Below are positions 28,435-36,448 of a stretch of 64,000 bases of DNA, in pieces; position 1 is the first letter of the stretch, and each line of letters starts with the position of its first letter. Made by a program: the position numbers and the translations under genes. Origin of the DNA: Salipiger aestuarii (GTDB lineage: Bacteria > Pseudomonadota > Alphaproteobacteria > Rhodobacterales > Rhodobacteraceae); assembly GCF_003259905.1 (NCBI RefSeq), contig NZ_QLMG01000024.1, positions 1 to 64,000 on the forward strand, in the 5' to 3' direction. A model generated the notes under the pieces. It searched no databases. It was not told the DNA's origin and saw nothing but the letters and a program-made list of their open reading frames with translations.

Positions 28435-28788
28435 TTAGCTCTCTCCTTGCGCCTCCATGAGCGCGCGCAGCAGTTTTTCCTCGGACATGTCGTCTTCGGC
28501 GGGCTTGTCCTGCTCGGCACCCATCAAAAGCGCCATGCTGTCGTCTTCGGGTTCGTCGATTTCGATCTGGGTCTGGTGCGACTCGATCAGACGTTCGCGA
28601 AGCTCATCCGCCGACTGGGTTTCTTCGGCGATCTCGCGCAGCGAGACGACCGGGTTCTTGTCGTTGTCGCGGTCCACCGTAATCGGGCTGCCAGCGGCGA
28701 TTTCGCGCGCGCGATGCGCGGCGAGCATCACCAGCTCGAAGCGGTTGGGAACCTTGTCGACGCAATCTTCTACCGTCACGCGGGCCAT
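28435..28788 (-). CDS. rpoZ: RNA polymerase omega subunit
   Basis: Omega stabilises the beta' subunit and is part of ppGpp site 1 of RNA polymerase. The 117-residue protein begins [20 protein letters not shown] and [20 protein letters not shown], the conserved helices that clamp beta'. The C-terminal half is an acidic extension ([20 protein letters not shown]) typical of Alphaproteobacteria. Its position just before rsh places a ppGpp-binding subunit and the ppGpp enzyme in one likely transcript. Confidence 0.96.
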   Translation of the reverse strand: MARVTVEDCVDKVPNRFELVMLAAHRAREIAAGSPITVDRDNDKNPVVSLREIAEETQSADELRERLIESHQTQIEIDEPEDDSMALLMGAEQDKPAEDDMSEEKLLRALMEAQGES

Positions 28789-28866
28789 GTGCGTATCACC
28801 TATCCGGTTAGCCGTCAGAAAGGCGACACCTAACTTGGATGCCGGGGGATGACAAGCGCGATTCGC

Positions 28867-29433
28867 TCAAACGGGCTTGACTTCGCCGCGCGCTTCGGCA
28901 GGCAGCGCGTCGTGCATCTGACGCACGGTCAGGCCGATGACAGGGTGGCGCCAGTCCGGCGCCACGTCCATCAGCGGCACCAGAACAAAGGCCCGCTCGT
29001 GCAGCCTTGGGTGGGGCAAGATCAACCGGTCCGGGGCGCGGGCGGTTTGCGCATCCAGGGGCAGGGTGCGCCATTTTTCATAGCTCGGCAGATCCGGCAC
29101 AATTTCGTGCCCCACCGCGAGCAGATCGAGATCAAGGCTGCGCGCCGCCCATCTGACGGCGCGAATTCGGCCATGATCCGCCTCGACCGAATGCAGCATC
29201 TCAAGCAGGGATTCGGGGCCAAGATCCGAACACAGCGCGGCACATGCGTTGACGTAATCCGGCCCGGCATCTTTAGGAAAACATGGAGTCTTGTAAAACC
29301 TCCCGACCTTGCGGACCGACACCCCCCGCGCCTGCAAACCGGCCAGTGCGCTGCGCAGCGTTTCAACCGGGCCGTCACCACCGAAAGGCGTATTCGCGCC
29401 TAGGGCGATCAAGATTTCTTGTCCGACAGGCAT
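28867..29433 (-). CDS. folK: 6-hydroxymethyl-7,8-dihydropterin pyrophosphokinase
   Basis: FolK passes pyrophosphate from ATP to hydroxymethyl-dihydropterin in folate synthesis. The 188-residue protein shows ILIALGANTPFG at the start, YVNACAALCSDLGPESLLEM and the signature SLDLDLLAVGHE followed by LPHPRLHERAFVLVPLMDV. The start at 29433 (MPVGQEILIALGAN) fits the family and removes a non-homologous extension. It is transcribed divergently from the NYN-domain gene. Confidence 0.95.
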   Translation of the reverse strand: MPVGQEILIALGANTPFGGDGPVETLRSALAGLQARGVSVRKVGRFYKTPCFPKDAGPDYVNACAALCSDLGPESLLEMLHSVEADHGRIRAVRWAARSLDLDLLAVGHEIVPDLPSYEKWRTLPLDAQTARAPDRLILPHPRLHERAFVLVPLMDVAPDWRHPVIGLTVRQMHDALPAEARGEVKPV

Positions 29434-29567
29434 CAGTGAACTATCCTTTTGATCAGGCCTGCCGGGTTGAAGCCGCCGGCGAAAACAATAATATTCTTGG
29501 ATCGGCCTCGCGGCCCTTTTCACACTCACGGTTTATTCCGCGCGGCCAATTGCTGAAAGGACATTTT

Positions 29568-30146
29568 ATGTTTTACAAGGACGAACGGCTCGCGCTGTTC
29601 ATAGATGGCTCGAACCTGTATGCCGCCGGAAAGGCGCTTGGGTTCGACATCGACTACAAGCTGCTCCGACAGGAATTCCTGCGCAGGGGAAAGATGGTGC
29701 GCGCGTTTTACTACACGGCGCTTCTGGAAAACGATGAGTATTCGCCGATCCGCCCGCTGGTCGACTGGCTGCACTACAACGGCTTCACCATGGTGACCAA
29801 ACCGGCCAAGGAATACACCGACAGCCAGGGCCGCCGCAAGGTCAAGGGCAACATGGACATCGAACTGGCGGTCGATGCCATGGAACTTGCACCGCGCGTC
29901 GATCACATCGTGCTGTTCTCGGGGGACGGTGATTTCCGCCCGCTGGTGGAATCGCTTCAGCGGCAGGGCGTCCGGGTGTCGGTCGTATCGACCATCCGCA
30001 GCCAGCCGCCGATGATCGCCGATGAACTGCGGCGGCAGGCGGATAATTTCATCGAACTCGATGAACTGCGCGACGTCATCGGCCGCCCGCCCCGCGAACA
30101 GCAGGCCGAGCGCAATTTCGAGGTCGCCACAAGCGCGACACGCTGA
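29568..30146 (+). CDS. NYN-domain (LabA/DUF88) protein
   Basis: The 192-residue protein starts RLALFIDGSNLYAAGKALGF and has the conserved acidic residues of a PIN-like NYN nuclease fold: the first Asp here, D in KGNMDIELAVDAM, and SGDGDFRPLVESLQRQGVRV. Family members are thought to process RNA; related LabA acts in cyanobacterial clock output. It is widely conserved in Alphaproteobacteria. A terminator-like hairpin follows but lies inside the next gene. Confidence 0.9.
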   Translation: MFYKDERLALFIDGSNLYAAGKALGFDIDYKLLRQEFLRRGKMVRAFYYTALLENDEYSPIRPLVDWLHYNGFTMVTKPAKEYTDSQGRRKVKGNMDIELAVDAMELAPRVDHIVLFSGDGDFRPLVESLQRQGVRVSVVSTIRSQPPMIADELRRQADNFIELDELRDVIGRPPREQQAERNFEVATSATR

Positions 30147-30196
30147 TGGAACCGATGGCAGGGCGGTGGCCTTCATGGGGATGAGGCCCCGCGCCC

Positions 30197-30643
30197 ATGC
30201 TGTCTGAGGCCGCCGCTCTCGGCGGCCTTTTCCTTGCCGCCTTCGGCGCGGCGACCATCCTGCCGTTCCAGTCCGAGGTGGTCTTTGTCGGGATGCAGCT
30301 GGGGCAGGCGGCTCCACTGCCGCTGATCGTTCTGGTCGCCAGCGTGGGCAACGTGCTGGGCGCCGTGGCGAATTATCTGCTGGGGATCTGGCTGGAGCAC
30401 TATCGCCACAGGCGCTGGTTTCCCGTGACGCAAGCGCAACTGGACAAGGCAAAGCGTGTTTATGCCCGCTGGGGAGTCTGGACGCTGCTGTTCAGCTGGG
30501 CGCCCCTCGGGGATGCCTTTACCGTCGTTGCGGGGGTCATGCGCACCCATTGGCTGGTGTTCCTGATCCTCGTCACGCTCGCCAAGACCGGGCGCTACGT
30601 CGCGCTGGCCTGGGCCACCGCGCTTGCCTCCGGCGGCAGCTGA
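30197..30643 (+). CDS. YqaA/DedA-type membrane protein
   Basis: The 148-residue protein is a short member of the SNARE-associated/DedA superfamily, close to YqaA. It opens [20 protein letters not shown] then [18 protein letters not shown], and contains [20 protein letters not shown] and the conserved [19 protein letters not shown] with the G-D-x(2)-T-x-V-A-G pattern. DedA proteins act in lipid carrier recycling and proton-driven membrane homeostasis; the role of YqaA itself is not proven. No strong ribosome site precedes the ATG, and its first codons can fold into a hairpin. Confidence 0.85.
   Translation: MLSEAAALGGLFLAAFGAATILPFQSEVVFVGMQLGQAAPLPLIVLVASVGNVLGAVANYLLGIWLEHYRHRRWFPVTQAQLDKAKRVYARWGVWTLLFSWAPLGDAFTVVAGVMRTHWLVFLILVTLAKTGRYVALAWATALASGGS
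30207..30231 (+). terminator. Terminator-like hairpin inside the start of yqaA
   Basis: AGGCCGCC pairs with GGCGGCCT around the loop GCTCTC, followed by TTTTCC. This resembles an intrinsic terminator for the NYN gene, yet it occupies codons 4-12 of the YqaA-like frame that begins at 30197. It may attenuate read-through into yqaA or may be a coincidence of Ala/Gly codons. Confidence 0.45.
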
Positions 30644-30737
30644 GCGGGCACCGCGTCGCGCGCCCTGCGCAATTGCAACGCCGCACTGGATTCAGGCGCG
30701 ATTTGCGCCTAGGTCTGGACCTGCACAGGAGACCCCG

Positions 30738-31688
30738 ATGACCGCTCAGAAGCTGACCCTTTACCTTGCCGCACCGCGCGGTTTCTGCGCCGGCGTGGAC
30801 CGCGCCATCAAGATCGTCGAGATCGCGCTGCACAAATGGGGCGCGCCGGTCTATGTCCGCCACGAGATCGTGCACAACAAGTTCGTCGTCGACAGCCTGC
30901 GCGACAAGGGCGCCGTTTTTGTCGAGGAGCTGTCGGACTGTCCGCCCGATCGCCCCGTGATCTTTTCCGCCCATGGTGTGCCCAAGGCCGTCCCGGCCGA
31001 GGCCGCCCGGCGCAAGATGGTCTATGTCGATGCCACCTGCCCGCTGGTCAGCAAGGTGCATATCGAAGCCGCCCGGCACCATGAAAACGGGCTGCAAATG
31101 ATCATGATCGGCCATGCGGGCCACCCCGAAACCATCGGCACCATGGGCCAGCTGCCCGATGGCGAGGTGCTGCTGGTGGAAACCGTCGCCGACGTGGCGC
31201 AGGTGCAGGTGCGCGATCCCGAACGTCTGGCCTTTGTCACCCAGACCACACTGTCGGTGGATGATACCGTTGACATCGTCGCCGCGCTGCGCGCCCGCTT
31301 TCCCGCCATCGTCGGCCCCCACAAGGAAGACATCTGCTACGCCACCACCAACCGTCAGGACGCGGTCAAGGTCATCGCGCCCGATTGCGACGCGCTGCTG
31401 GTGGTGGGCGCGCCCAACTCGTCCAATTCGCGCCGCCTGGTCGAGGTCGCGCGCAAGGCCGGCTGCACCTATGCCCAGCTTGTCATGCGCGCCAGCGACA
31501 TCGACTGGCGCGCGCTGGAGGGCATCAGGACGGTGGGCGTGACCGCCGGTGCCTCGGCCCCCGAAGTGCTGATCGACGAGGTCATCAACGCCTTTTGCGA
31601 CCGCTACGACGTGGATGTGCGCACCGTCGAAACCGCCACCGAGAATGTCGAGTTCAAGGTGCCCCGCGTGCTGAGGGAACCCGCATGA
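30738..31688 (+). CDS. ispH: 4-hydroxy-3-methylbut-2-enyl diphosphate reductase
   Basis: IspH makes IPP and DMAPP, the final step of the non-mevalonate isoprenoid pathway, using a [4Fe-4S] cluster. In its 316 residues the three cluster cysteines are visible in [26 protein letters not shown] and [13 protein letters not shown], with [12 protein letters not shown] and [17 protein letters not shown] also conserved. The start at 30738 is preceded by AGGAGA. DUF3429, rnhA and TRIC genes follow on the same strand. Confidence 0.97.
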   Translation: MTAQKLTLYLAAPRGFCAGVDRAIKIVEIALHKWGAPVYVRHEIVHNKFVVDSLRDKGAVFVEELSDCPPDRPVIFSAHGVPKAVPAEAARRKMVYVDATCPLVSKVHIEAARHHENGLQMIMIGHAGHPETIGTMGQLPDGEVLLVETVADVAQVQVRDPERLAFVTQTTLSVDDTVDIVAALRARFPAIVGPHKEDICYATTNRQDAVKVIAPDCDALLVVGAPNSSNSRRLVEVARKAGCTYAQLVMRASDIDWRALEGIRTVGVTAGASAPEVLIDEVINAFCDRYDVDVRTVETATENVEFKVPRVLREPA

Positions 31689-31707
31689 CCCGCGGACTGC
31701 GCGCCTG

Positions 31708-32160
31708 ATGGGCCAGGTTCCGCGCTCTGCCCTGCTGCTGGCCATCGCCGGGCTGATCCCCCTTGGCTGGAGCGTCGCGACGCTGGTGTCCGACCCCGCG
31801 TACGAGGTCAGCTATTCGGTGCTGGGCGGTCGCTTTGTCGGCCCCTACCTGCACCTGTCCTGGGGCGCGGTGATCCTTGCCTTCATGTCCGGGGTGCTCT
31901 GGGGGTTTGCCACCAAGGCGCCACGCGACCAGGCGGCGGTGTGCTACGCGCTGTCGGTGATTCCGGCGCTATGGGCGTTCTTCATGGCGGGCGGCGGGCC
32001 GGTGTCCGCAGGCATGAACCTGATCTTCGGCTACCTCGGGTTGCTGGCACTGGACTGGCAGTTCTGGCGCTGGGGCCTGGCCCCCGGCTGGTGGCTGCAC
32101 CTGCGCCTGCCGATGACCGTCGGCGTGGTGGCCCTGCTGCTGTTCGGTGTGATGGCGTGA
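31708..32160 (+). CDS. DUF3429 membrane protein
   Basis: The 150-residue protein has five hydrophobic helices and the DUF3429 pattern: IAGLIPLGWSVATL at the start, SWGAVILAFMSGVLWGFAT in the middle and DWQFWRWGLAPGWWLHLRLP before the last helix. The family includes a mitochondrial homologue (TMEM69) and has no assigned function. It lies 19 bases after ispH and probably shares its transcript. Confidence 0.85.
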   Translation: MGQVPRSALLLAIAGLIPLGWSVATLVSDPAYEVSYSVLGGRFVGPYLHLSWGAVILAFMSGVLWGFATKAPRDQAAVCYALSVIPALWAFFMAGGGPVSAGMNLIFGYLGLLALDWQFWRWGLAPGWWLHLRLPMTVGVVALLLFGVMA

Positions 32161-32319
32161 CTGATGCGCCGAGGCCCCAGGCCCCTGCCCGACACCGCCC
32201 GCACCATTGTCCCCGGCGCGCCCCGCCCTCTGGTCGGCACCGGCCTTGCCGACCCCGGCGTGCCCGCTGCGGTCGGGGCCTTGACGGCGGCGGCGCGACA
32301 GGGATATGCGTCCTCGCCC

Positions 32320-32781
32320 ATGACTGACCTGTTTGCATATACCGACGGAGCCTGCTCCGGAAATCCCGGCCCCGGGGGTTGGGGCGTGCTGTTGCGCGCC
32401 ATGGACGGCGCGACCGTATCCAAGCAGCGCGAATTGTCCGGCGGCGAGCCCGATACCACCAACAACCGAATGGAACTGATGGCGGCGATTTCGGCGCTGG
32501 AATCGCTGACCCGCCCATCGAGCATCACGGTCATCACCGACAGCGCCTATGTGAAGAACGGCGTCACCGGCTGGATTCACGGCTGGAAGCGCAACGGCTG
32601 GAAGACCGCCGCCAAGAAGCCGGTCAAGAACGCCGAACTGTGGCAGCGCCTGGACGCGGCGCAACACCGCCACGACGTCACCTGGAAATGGGTCAAGGGG
32701 CATGCCGGTCACCCGGAAAACGAACGCGCCGACGAACTGGCGCGGGCCGGAATGGCCCCCTTCAAGCCCGGCAAGGGCTGA
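32320..32781 (+). CDS. rnhA: Ribonuclease HI
   Basis: RNase HI cuts the RNA of RNA-DNA hybrids. The 153-residue protein shows all four catalytic acids in context: [46 protein letters not shown] and [11 protein letters not shown]. The basic handle [17 protein letters not shown] is present. The ATG at 32320 gives the expected length; the upstream in-frame stretch is Pro/Arg-rich and not homologous. Confidence 0.97.
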   Translation: MTDLFAYTDGACSGNPGPGGWGVLLRAMDGATVSKQRELSGGEPDTTNNRMELMAAISALESLTRPSSITVITDSAYVKNGVTGWIHGWKRNGWKTAAKKPVKNAELWQRLDAAQHRHDVTWKWVKGHAGHPENERADELARAGMAPFKPGKG

Positions 32782-32796
32782 AATCCGGCCCCGCGC

Positions 32797-33417
32797 ATGA
32801 CCCCGCTCGCCATGCTGGATTATGCGTCAGTGCTGGTCTTTGCCCTGACCGGGGCGCTGGTGGCCAGCCGGGCGCAGCTGGACATCGTCGGGTTCTGTTT
32901 CATGGCCTGCCTCACCGCTCTTGGCGGCGGCACCATGCGCGACCTTCTGCTTGACCGCGAGGTGCTCTGGATCGGCAACCCCGCCTATCTTGCCGTCGCC
33001 AGTGCGGCGGCGGTCACGGTGTTCTTTGGCGCGCATCTGCTGGAAAGCCGGATGCGCGCGATTCTCTGGCTGGACGCCGCTGCGCTCAGCTTTGCCGTGC
33101 CCGCCGGTGCCGGGATCGCCTATGGCGCCGGGCTCGGCTGGCCGCTCGTGCTGGTGATGGGGGTGATGACCGGCTGCCTTGGGGGGCTTATGCGCGACGT
33201 CGTCGCCAACGAAGTCCCCCTTCTGCTGAAACAGGGCGAACCCTACGCCACCTGCGCGCTGATCGGCGCCGGAGCGCTGTTGCTTGCCGAAGGCACCGAC
33301 ATGCTCCCCGGACGCGGCGCGCTGATAGGGGCGATAATCACCTTTGTCGCGCGTGCCGGAACGCTGGCGTTCGGCTGGCAGCTTCCGGTCTACAAAAGCC
33401 GCCCGCCACGCAGCTGA
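32797..33417 (+). CDS. TRIC-type (UPF0126/YadS) membrane protein
   Basis: The 206-residue protein carries two repeats of three helices with the family motifs FALTGALVASRAQLDIVGF, TALGGGTMRDLLLDR and, in the second half, TGCLGGLMRDVVANEVPLLL. Prokaryotic TRIC homologues form trimeric monovalent cation channels; some YadS members are linked to glycine uptake. It is the last gene of the ispH-side run and is followed by a dispersed hairpin repeat. Confidence 0.9.
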   Translation: MTPLAMLDYASVLVFALTGALVASRAQLDIVGFCFMACLTALGGGTMRDLLLDREVLWIGNPAYLAVASAAAVTVFFGAHLLESRMRAILWLDAAALSFAVPAGAGIAYGAGLGWPLVLVMGVMTGCLGGLMRDVVANEVPLLLKQGEPYATCALIGAGALLLAEGTDMLPGRGALIGAIITFVARAGTLAFGWQLPVYKSRPPRS

Positions 33418-33451
33418 CACCCCCGGACCTTGCGCCCGGCCGCGCTGTCCG

Positions 33452-33566
33452 GCCTGCCTCCGGAGGGAGTTTTCCTGGCACGATGAAGTCCAAGGTGCCG
33501 CGCCCCGGCTTCATCTTGCCCCTTAAACTCCGGGGGGCTGCAAAGCAGCGGGGGCAGCGCCCCCTT
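33452..33566. repeat. Dispersed hairpin repeat, copy A
   Basis: This region is similar along its whole length to 44880-44995. It holds nested inverted repeats: GGAGTTT pairs with AAACTCC, GGCA with TGCC, and GATGAAG with CTTCATC around a GC-rich loop. A second GC hairpin (GGGGGCAGCGCCCCC) follows at its right end. It stands between the convergent TRIC and MalY-type genes, so it may also end both transcripts. Confidence 0.65.
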
Positions 33567-33585
33567 TGTTCTTTTCGCCCTTGCG

Positions 33586-34761
33586 CTATTGAAGGTCGGA
33601 AAACGCCGCCTGAAGCCGTTCGCCCGCCTCGATCACCCGCGCGCGCGGGGTGGCGATGTTGAAGCGCAGAAAGCTTTCGCCGCCGGTGCCGAAGGTGCGG
33701 CCCTGGTTCGGCGCGATGCGGGCCTCTTGCTGGACCCGGCGGGAGATTTCGGCCTCGTCCATGCCGGTGCCGCCGAAATCCACCCAGGACAGGTAGGTTG
33801 CCTCAAGCGGCATTGCGCTTACGCCCGGAATCGCGCTTATCGCGGCATCCAGAACCTTGCGGTTGCCGTCAAGATAGACGGTCAGTTCGTCCACCCAGGC
33901 CGCGCCTTCGGGCGAATAGGCCGCCGTGGCCATGACGAGCCCGAAGCTGTTGGGCGAAAGACCCAGCCCCGCCATCCTGGCGGCGAATTGCGCGCGCAGT
34001 TTCGGATCCGGAATGATGACGTTGCCGGTGTGCGATCCGGCGATGTTGAAGGTCTTGGTGGAGGCCGTCATCATCACCAGCCGATCCGTTACGCCGTCGA
34101 TCAGCGCCATTGGCGTGTGGACCTGCCCCGGCATCAGCAGATCGTGGTGGATTTCATCCGACACCAGCACAAGGTCGTGCTTGCGGGCAAATTCCGCCAG
34201 TTGCTGCAACTCGTCCCGCGTCCAGACGCGCCCGCCGGGGTTGTGCGGCGAACACAGCATCAGCAGCTTTTCCGATCCGGTCATCAGCGCGTCATAGGCG
34301 CTGAAATCCATCTCGTAGCGCCCGTCTGTCAATGCCAGGGGCAGTTCGCGAACCGTGCGCCCGGCGGCTTTGATCACCCGCGAAAAGGCGTGATAAACCG
34401 GTGTGAACAGTACCACAGCATCGCCCGGATCTGTCCATGTGTCGACGCAGATCGCCGTTCCGTTGACAAGCCCGTGCGTGGTGAACACCCATTCGGGCGA
34501 CACCTCCCAGCCGTGTCGGTGCGACATCCACCAGCGGATTGCACCCAGATAATCCGAATCGTCGCCGAAATAGCCATAGACCCCATGATCGACCATGCCC
34601 TGCAGCGCCACCTGAACGCAGTCGGGCGGGCGGAAATCCATGTCCGCAACCCACATCGCAAGCCCGTCGTCGGGCGAGACCCCGTAAAGCGCTTCCATCT
34701 TGTCCCATTTGGCACAATGGGTGCCGACGCGGTCGATCACTTCGTCGAAACGGCTGGTCAT
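33586..34761 (-). CDS. MalY/PatB-type aminotransferase (cystathionine beta-lyase)
   Basis: A fold-type I PLP enzyme of 391 residues. It has GMVDHGVYGYFGDD, FTPVYHAFSRVIKAAGR, LLMLCSPHNPGGRVW with the conserved NPGGR region, VLVSDEIHHDLL and the PLP lysine in TASTKTFNIAG. The combination matches the MalY/PatB group, which cleaves cystathionine or cysteine conjugates. The start at 34761 (MTSRFDEVIDR) is chosen from alignment to the family. A GTTCGC/GCGAAC inverted repeat lies about 20 bases upstream. Confidence 0.92.
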   Translation of the reverse strand: MTSRFDEVIDRVGTHCAKWDKMEALYGVSPDDGLAMWVADMDFRPPDCVQVALQGMVDHGVYGYFGDDSDYLGAIRWWMSHRHGWEVSPEWVFTTHGLVNGTAICVDTWTDPGDAVVLFTPVYHAFSRVIKAAGRTVRELPLALTDGRYEMDFSAYDALMTGSEKLLMLCSPHNPGGRVWTRDELQQLAEFARKHDLVLVSDEIHHDLLMPGQVHTPMALIDGVTDRLVMMTASTKTFNIAGSHTGNVIIPDPKLRAQFAARMAGLGLSPNSFGLVMATAAYSPEGAAWVDELTVYLDGNRKVLDAAISAIPGVSAMPLEATYLSWVDFGGTGMDEAEISRRVQQEARIAPNQGRTFGTGGESFLRFNIATPRARVIEAGERLQAAFSDLQ

Positions 34762-34781
34762 GAGCAAAGATCCTAAGGTTT

Positions 34782-34795
34782 GTTCGCGGGCGAAC
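34782..34795. promoter_or_regulatory. Inverted repeat upstream of the MalY-type gene
   Basis: GTTCGC-gg-GCGAAC begins 21 bases upstream of the start codon at 34761. The position suits an operator or a promoter-proximal site. No regulator can be named. Confidence 0.3.
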
Positions 34796-34889
34796 GGTAC
34801 CCTTATGATCGGCGGACGCAAGCCCTGCCGCTTGCGCAACGAGCCGGTTTTTCCTACATCACCTTGGTGAAATCTCTTAGAGGAGCCGC

Positions 34890-35411
34890 ATGAAACGCCC
34901 GATCCTCATCCATCCGGACCCGCGCCTGAAAAAGCTGTGCGACCCCGTGCCCGACATGTCGGATGCGCTGCGCGCGCTTGCCGAGGACATGCTGGAAACC
35001 ATGTATGACGCGCCCGGCATCGGCCTTGCGGCGCCCCAGGTCGGCGTGATGTCGCGGATGATCGCGCTGGATTGCGCCAAGCCCGACAATGGCGAAGAGG
35101 CCCGGCCGCTGGTCATGGTCAACCCCCGGGTCATCGCCAGTTCGGACGAACGCAACGTCTATGAAGAAGGCTGTCTGTCGATCCCCGACCAGTACGCCGA
35201 TGTCGAACGCCCCAAGCTGGTCGAGGTCGAATGGATGGATCTGGACGGGAACGCGCAGCGCGAAGAATTCGACGGGCTGTGGGCGACCTGTGTGCAGCAC
35301 GAAATCGACCACCTGGACGGCAAGCTGTTCATCGACTACCTCAAGCCGCTGAAGCGCCAGATGATCACCCGCAAGATGGTGAAGCTGAAGCGCGACAGGG
35401 CGCGCGCATGA
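34890..35411 (+). CDS. def: Peptide deformylase (first of three)
   Basis: Peptide deformylase removes the formyl group from nascent proteins. This 173-residue copy is canonical: GIGLAAPQVGV (motif 1), EEGCLSIPDQYADV with the metal-binding Cys (motif 2) and VQHEIDHLDGKLF with two metal His and the catalytic Glu (motif 3). It carries the longer C-terminal helix (KPLKRQMITRKMVKLKRDRA) of type I enzymes. AGAGGAG lies close upstream. It overlaps the second copy by four bases and is the likely housekeeping enzyme. Confidence 0.96.
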   Translation: MKRPILIHPDPRLKKLCDPVPDMSDALRALAEDMLETMYDAPGIGLAAPQVGVMSRMIALDCAKPDNGEEARPLVMVNPRVIASSDERNVYEEGCLSIPDQYADVERPKLVEVEWMDLDGNAQREEFDGLWATCVQHEIDHLDGKLFIDYLKPLKRQMITRKMVKLKRDRARA

Positions 35412-35902
35412 CCGTTCGCCCCATCCTGCTTTGGCCCGACCCCAGGCTGTCGCAGCCCTGCGGGCCGGCAGACCCGGCGCGGATCGACGCCTTGGTCACC
35501 GATCTGTTCGAAACCATGTATGACGCGCCGGGGCGCGGCCTGGCGGCACCGCAGATCGGCGTGCTTGACCGGGTTTTCGTGATGGACGCGGGCTGGAAGG
35601 ACGGCGAGATGACGCCGCTCGCCTGCATCGACCCCGAGATTGTCGAAATGTCGCCAGACACGGCCAAAGGCCCCGAAGGCTGCCTGTCGATCCCCGGCGT
35701 CACCGCGCAGGTCGCCCGCCCGGTCCGGGTGCGTATGGCCTTCACCGACCTCGCCGGCTCCCGGCAGGAGCGTCTGTTCACCGGCGCCGAAGCCATCGTC
35801 GCGCAACATGAATACGACCACCTCGAAGGCCGGGTGCATTTCGACCGCCTGTCGCCGCAAGACGCCGAGGCGCTGAAAAGCGACTACAGGGCCCTGGCGT
35901 GA
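35408..35902 (+). CDS. Peptide deformylase (second of three)
   Basis: A second deformylase paralogue of 164 residues with intact motifs: GRGLAAPQIGVLDRVFV, GPEGCLSIPGVTAQVAR and IVAQHEYDHLEGRVHFD. Its metal and catalytic residues are all in place, so it should be active. It is linked to the first copy by an ATGA overlap and to the third by a GTGA overlap, giving a tightly coupled def-def-def unit. Confidence 0.93.
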   Translation: MTVRPILLWPDPRLSQPCGPADPARIDALVTDLFETMYDAPGRGLAAPQIGVLDRVFVMDAGWKDGEMTPLACIDPEIVEMSPDTAKGPEGCLSIPGVTAQVARPVRVRMAFTDLAGSRQERLFTGAEAIVAQHEYDHLEGRVHFDRLSPQDAEALKSDYRALA

Positions 35903-36396
35903 CCGCGCGGCGCTGCATCCCCTGGCCCGACAAGCGCCTGCGCACCCCCGCCGCCCCGGTCGAGACCATCACCGACGACGTCCGCGACATCTGGCGCGAC
36001 ATGATCGACACGATGGAGGCGATGCCCGGCGTGGGCCTTGGGGCGCCGCAAATCGGCGTGATGCTGCGGCTCGCGGTGGTCGATGCGTCGGAGGAACGGG
36101 GACAGGCCGTGCGCATGGCCAATCCGGAAATCCTGCACGCCAGCGTCAAGCTGCGTTCCCACGACGAGGCCAGCCCCAACCTGCCCGGCGTCTGGGCCAC
36201 GATCGAACGGCCGCGCGGCGTGACGGTGCGGTTTCTCGACGAATCGGGCAAGACCGCAGAGCGGGACTTTGTCGGGCTGTGGGCGACCAGCGTTCAGCAT
36301 CAGATCGACCACCTGAACGGCAGGATGTATTTCGACCATCTCAGCAAGACCCGGCGCGCCATGCTGATCAAGCGCGCCGGTAAGAACCGTTCCTGA
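35899..36396 (+). CDS. Deformylase-like protein with degenerate active site (third of three)
   Basis: The 165-residue protein has the deformylase fold signature GVGLGAPQIGVMLRLAV, but motif 2 reads EASPNLPG where the active copies have EGCLSIPG, so the metal-binding Cys is replaced. Motif 3 reads VQHQIDHLNGRMYFD, with Gln for the catalytic Glu. Both metal-binding His remain. It starts with GTG overlapping the previous stop. Length and fold are kept, which argues for a retained but non-deformylase role, such as ligand binding or regulation of its paralogues. Confidence 0.9.
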   Translation: MTARRCIPWPDKRLRTPAAPVETITDDVRDIWRDMIDTMEAMPGVGLGAPQIGVMLRLAVVDASEERGQAVRMANPEILHASVKLRSHDEASPNLPGVWATIERPRGVTVRFLDESGKTAERDFVGLWATSVQHQIDHLNGRMYFDHLSKTRRAMLIKRAGKNRS

Positions 36397-36412
36397 CAGC
36401 GGCCCGGGGGCC

Positions 36413-36434
36413 AAATTTTTTAGCTAAAAAATTT
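36413..36434. terminator. AT-rich palindrome between convergent genes
   Basis: A perfect 22-base palindrome made of A and T runs around a central AGCT, flanked by GGGGGCC on the left and CCC on the right. It lies 16 bases after the third deformylase and 14 bases from the end of the convergent transglycosylase. T-runs in both directions suit a bidirectional terminator, though the stem itself is AT-rich. Confidence 0.55.
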
Positions 36435-36448
36435 TCCCAGCCCGACCG

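Noticed and set aside
28435-28788. rpoZ next to rsh as an unusual pairing
   Set aside because: This order is common in proteobacteria and therefore not a novelty.
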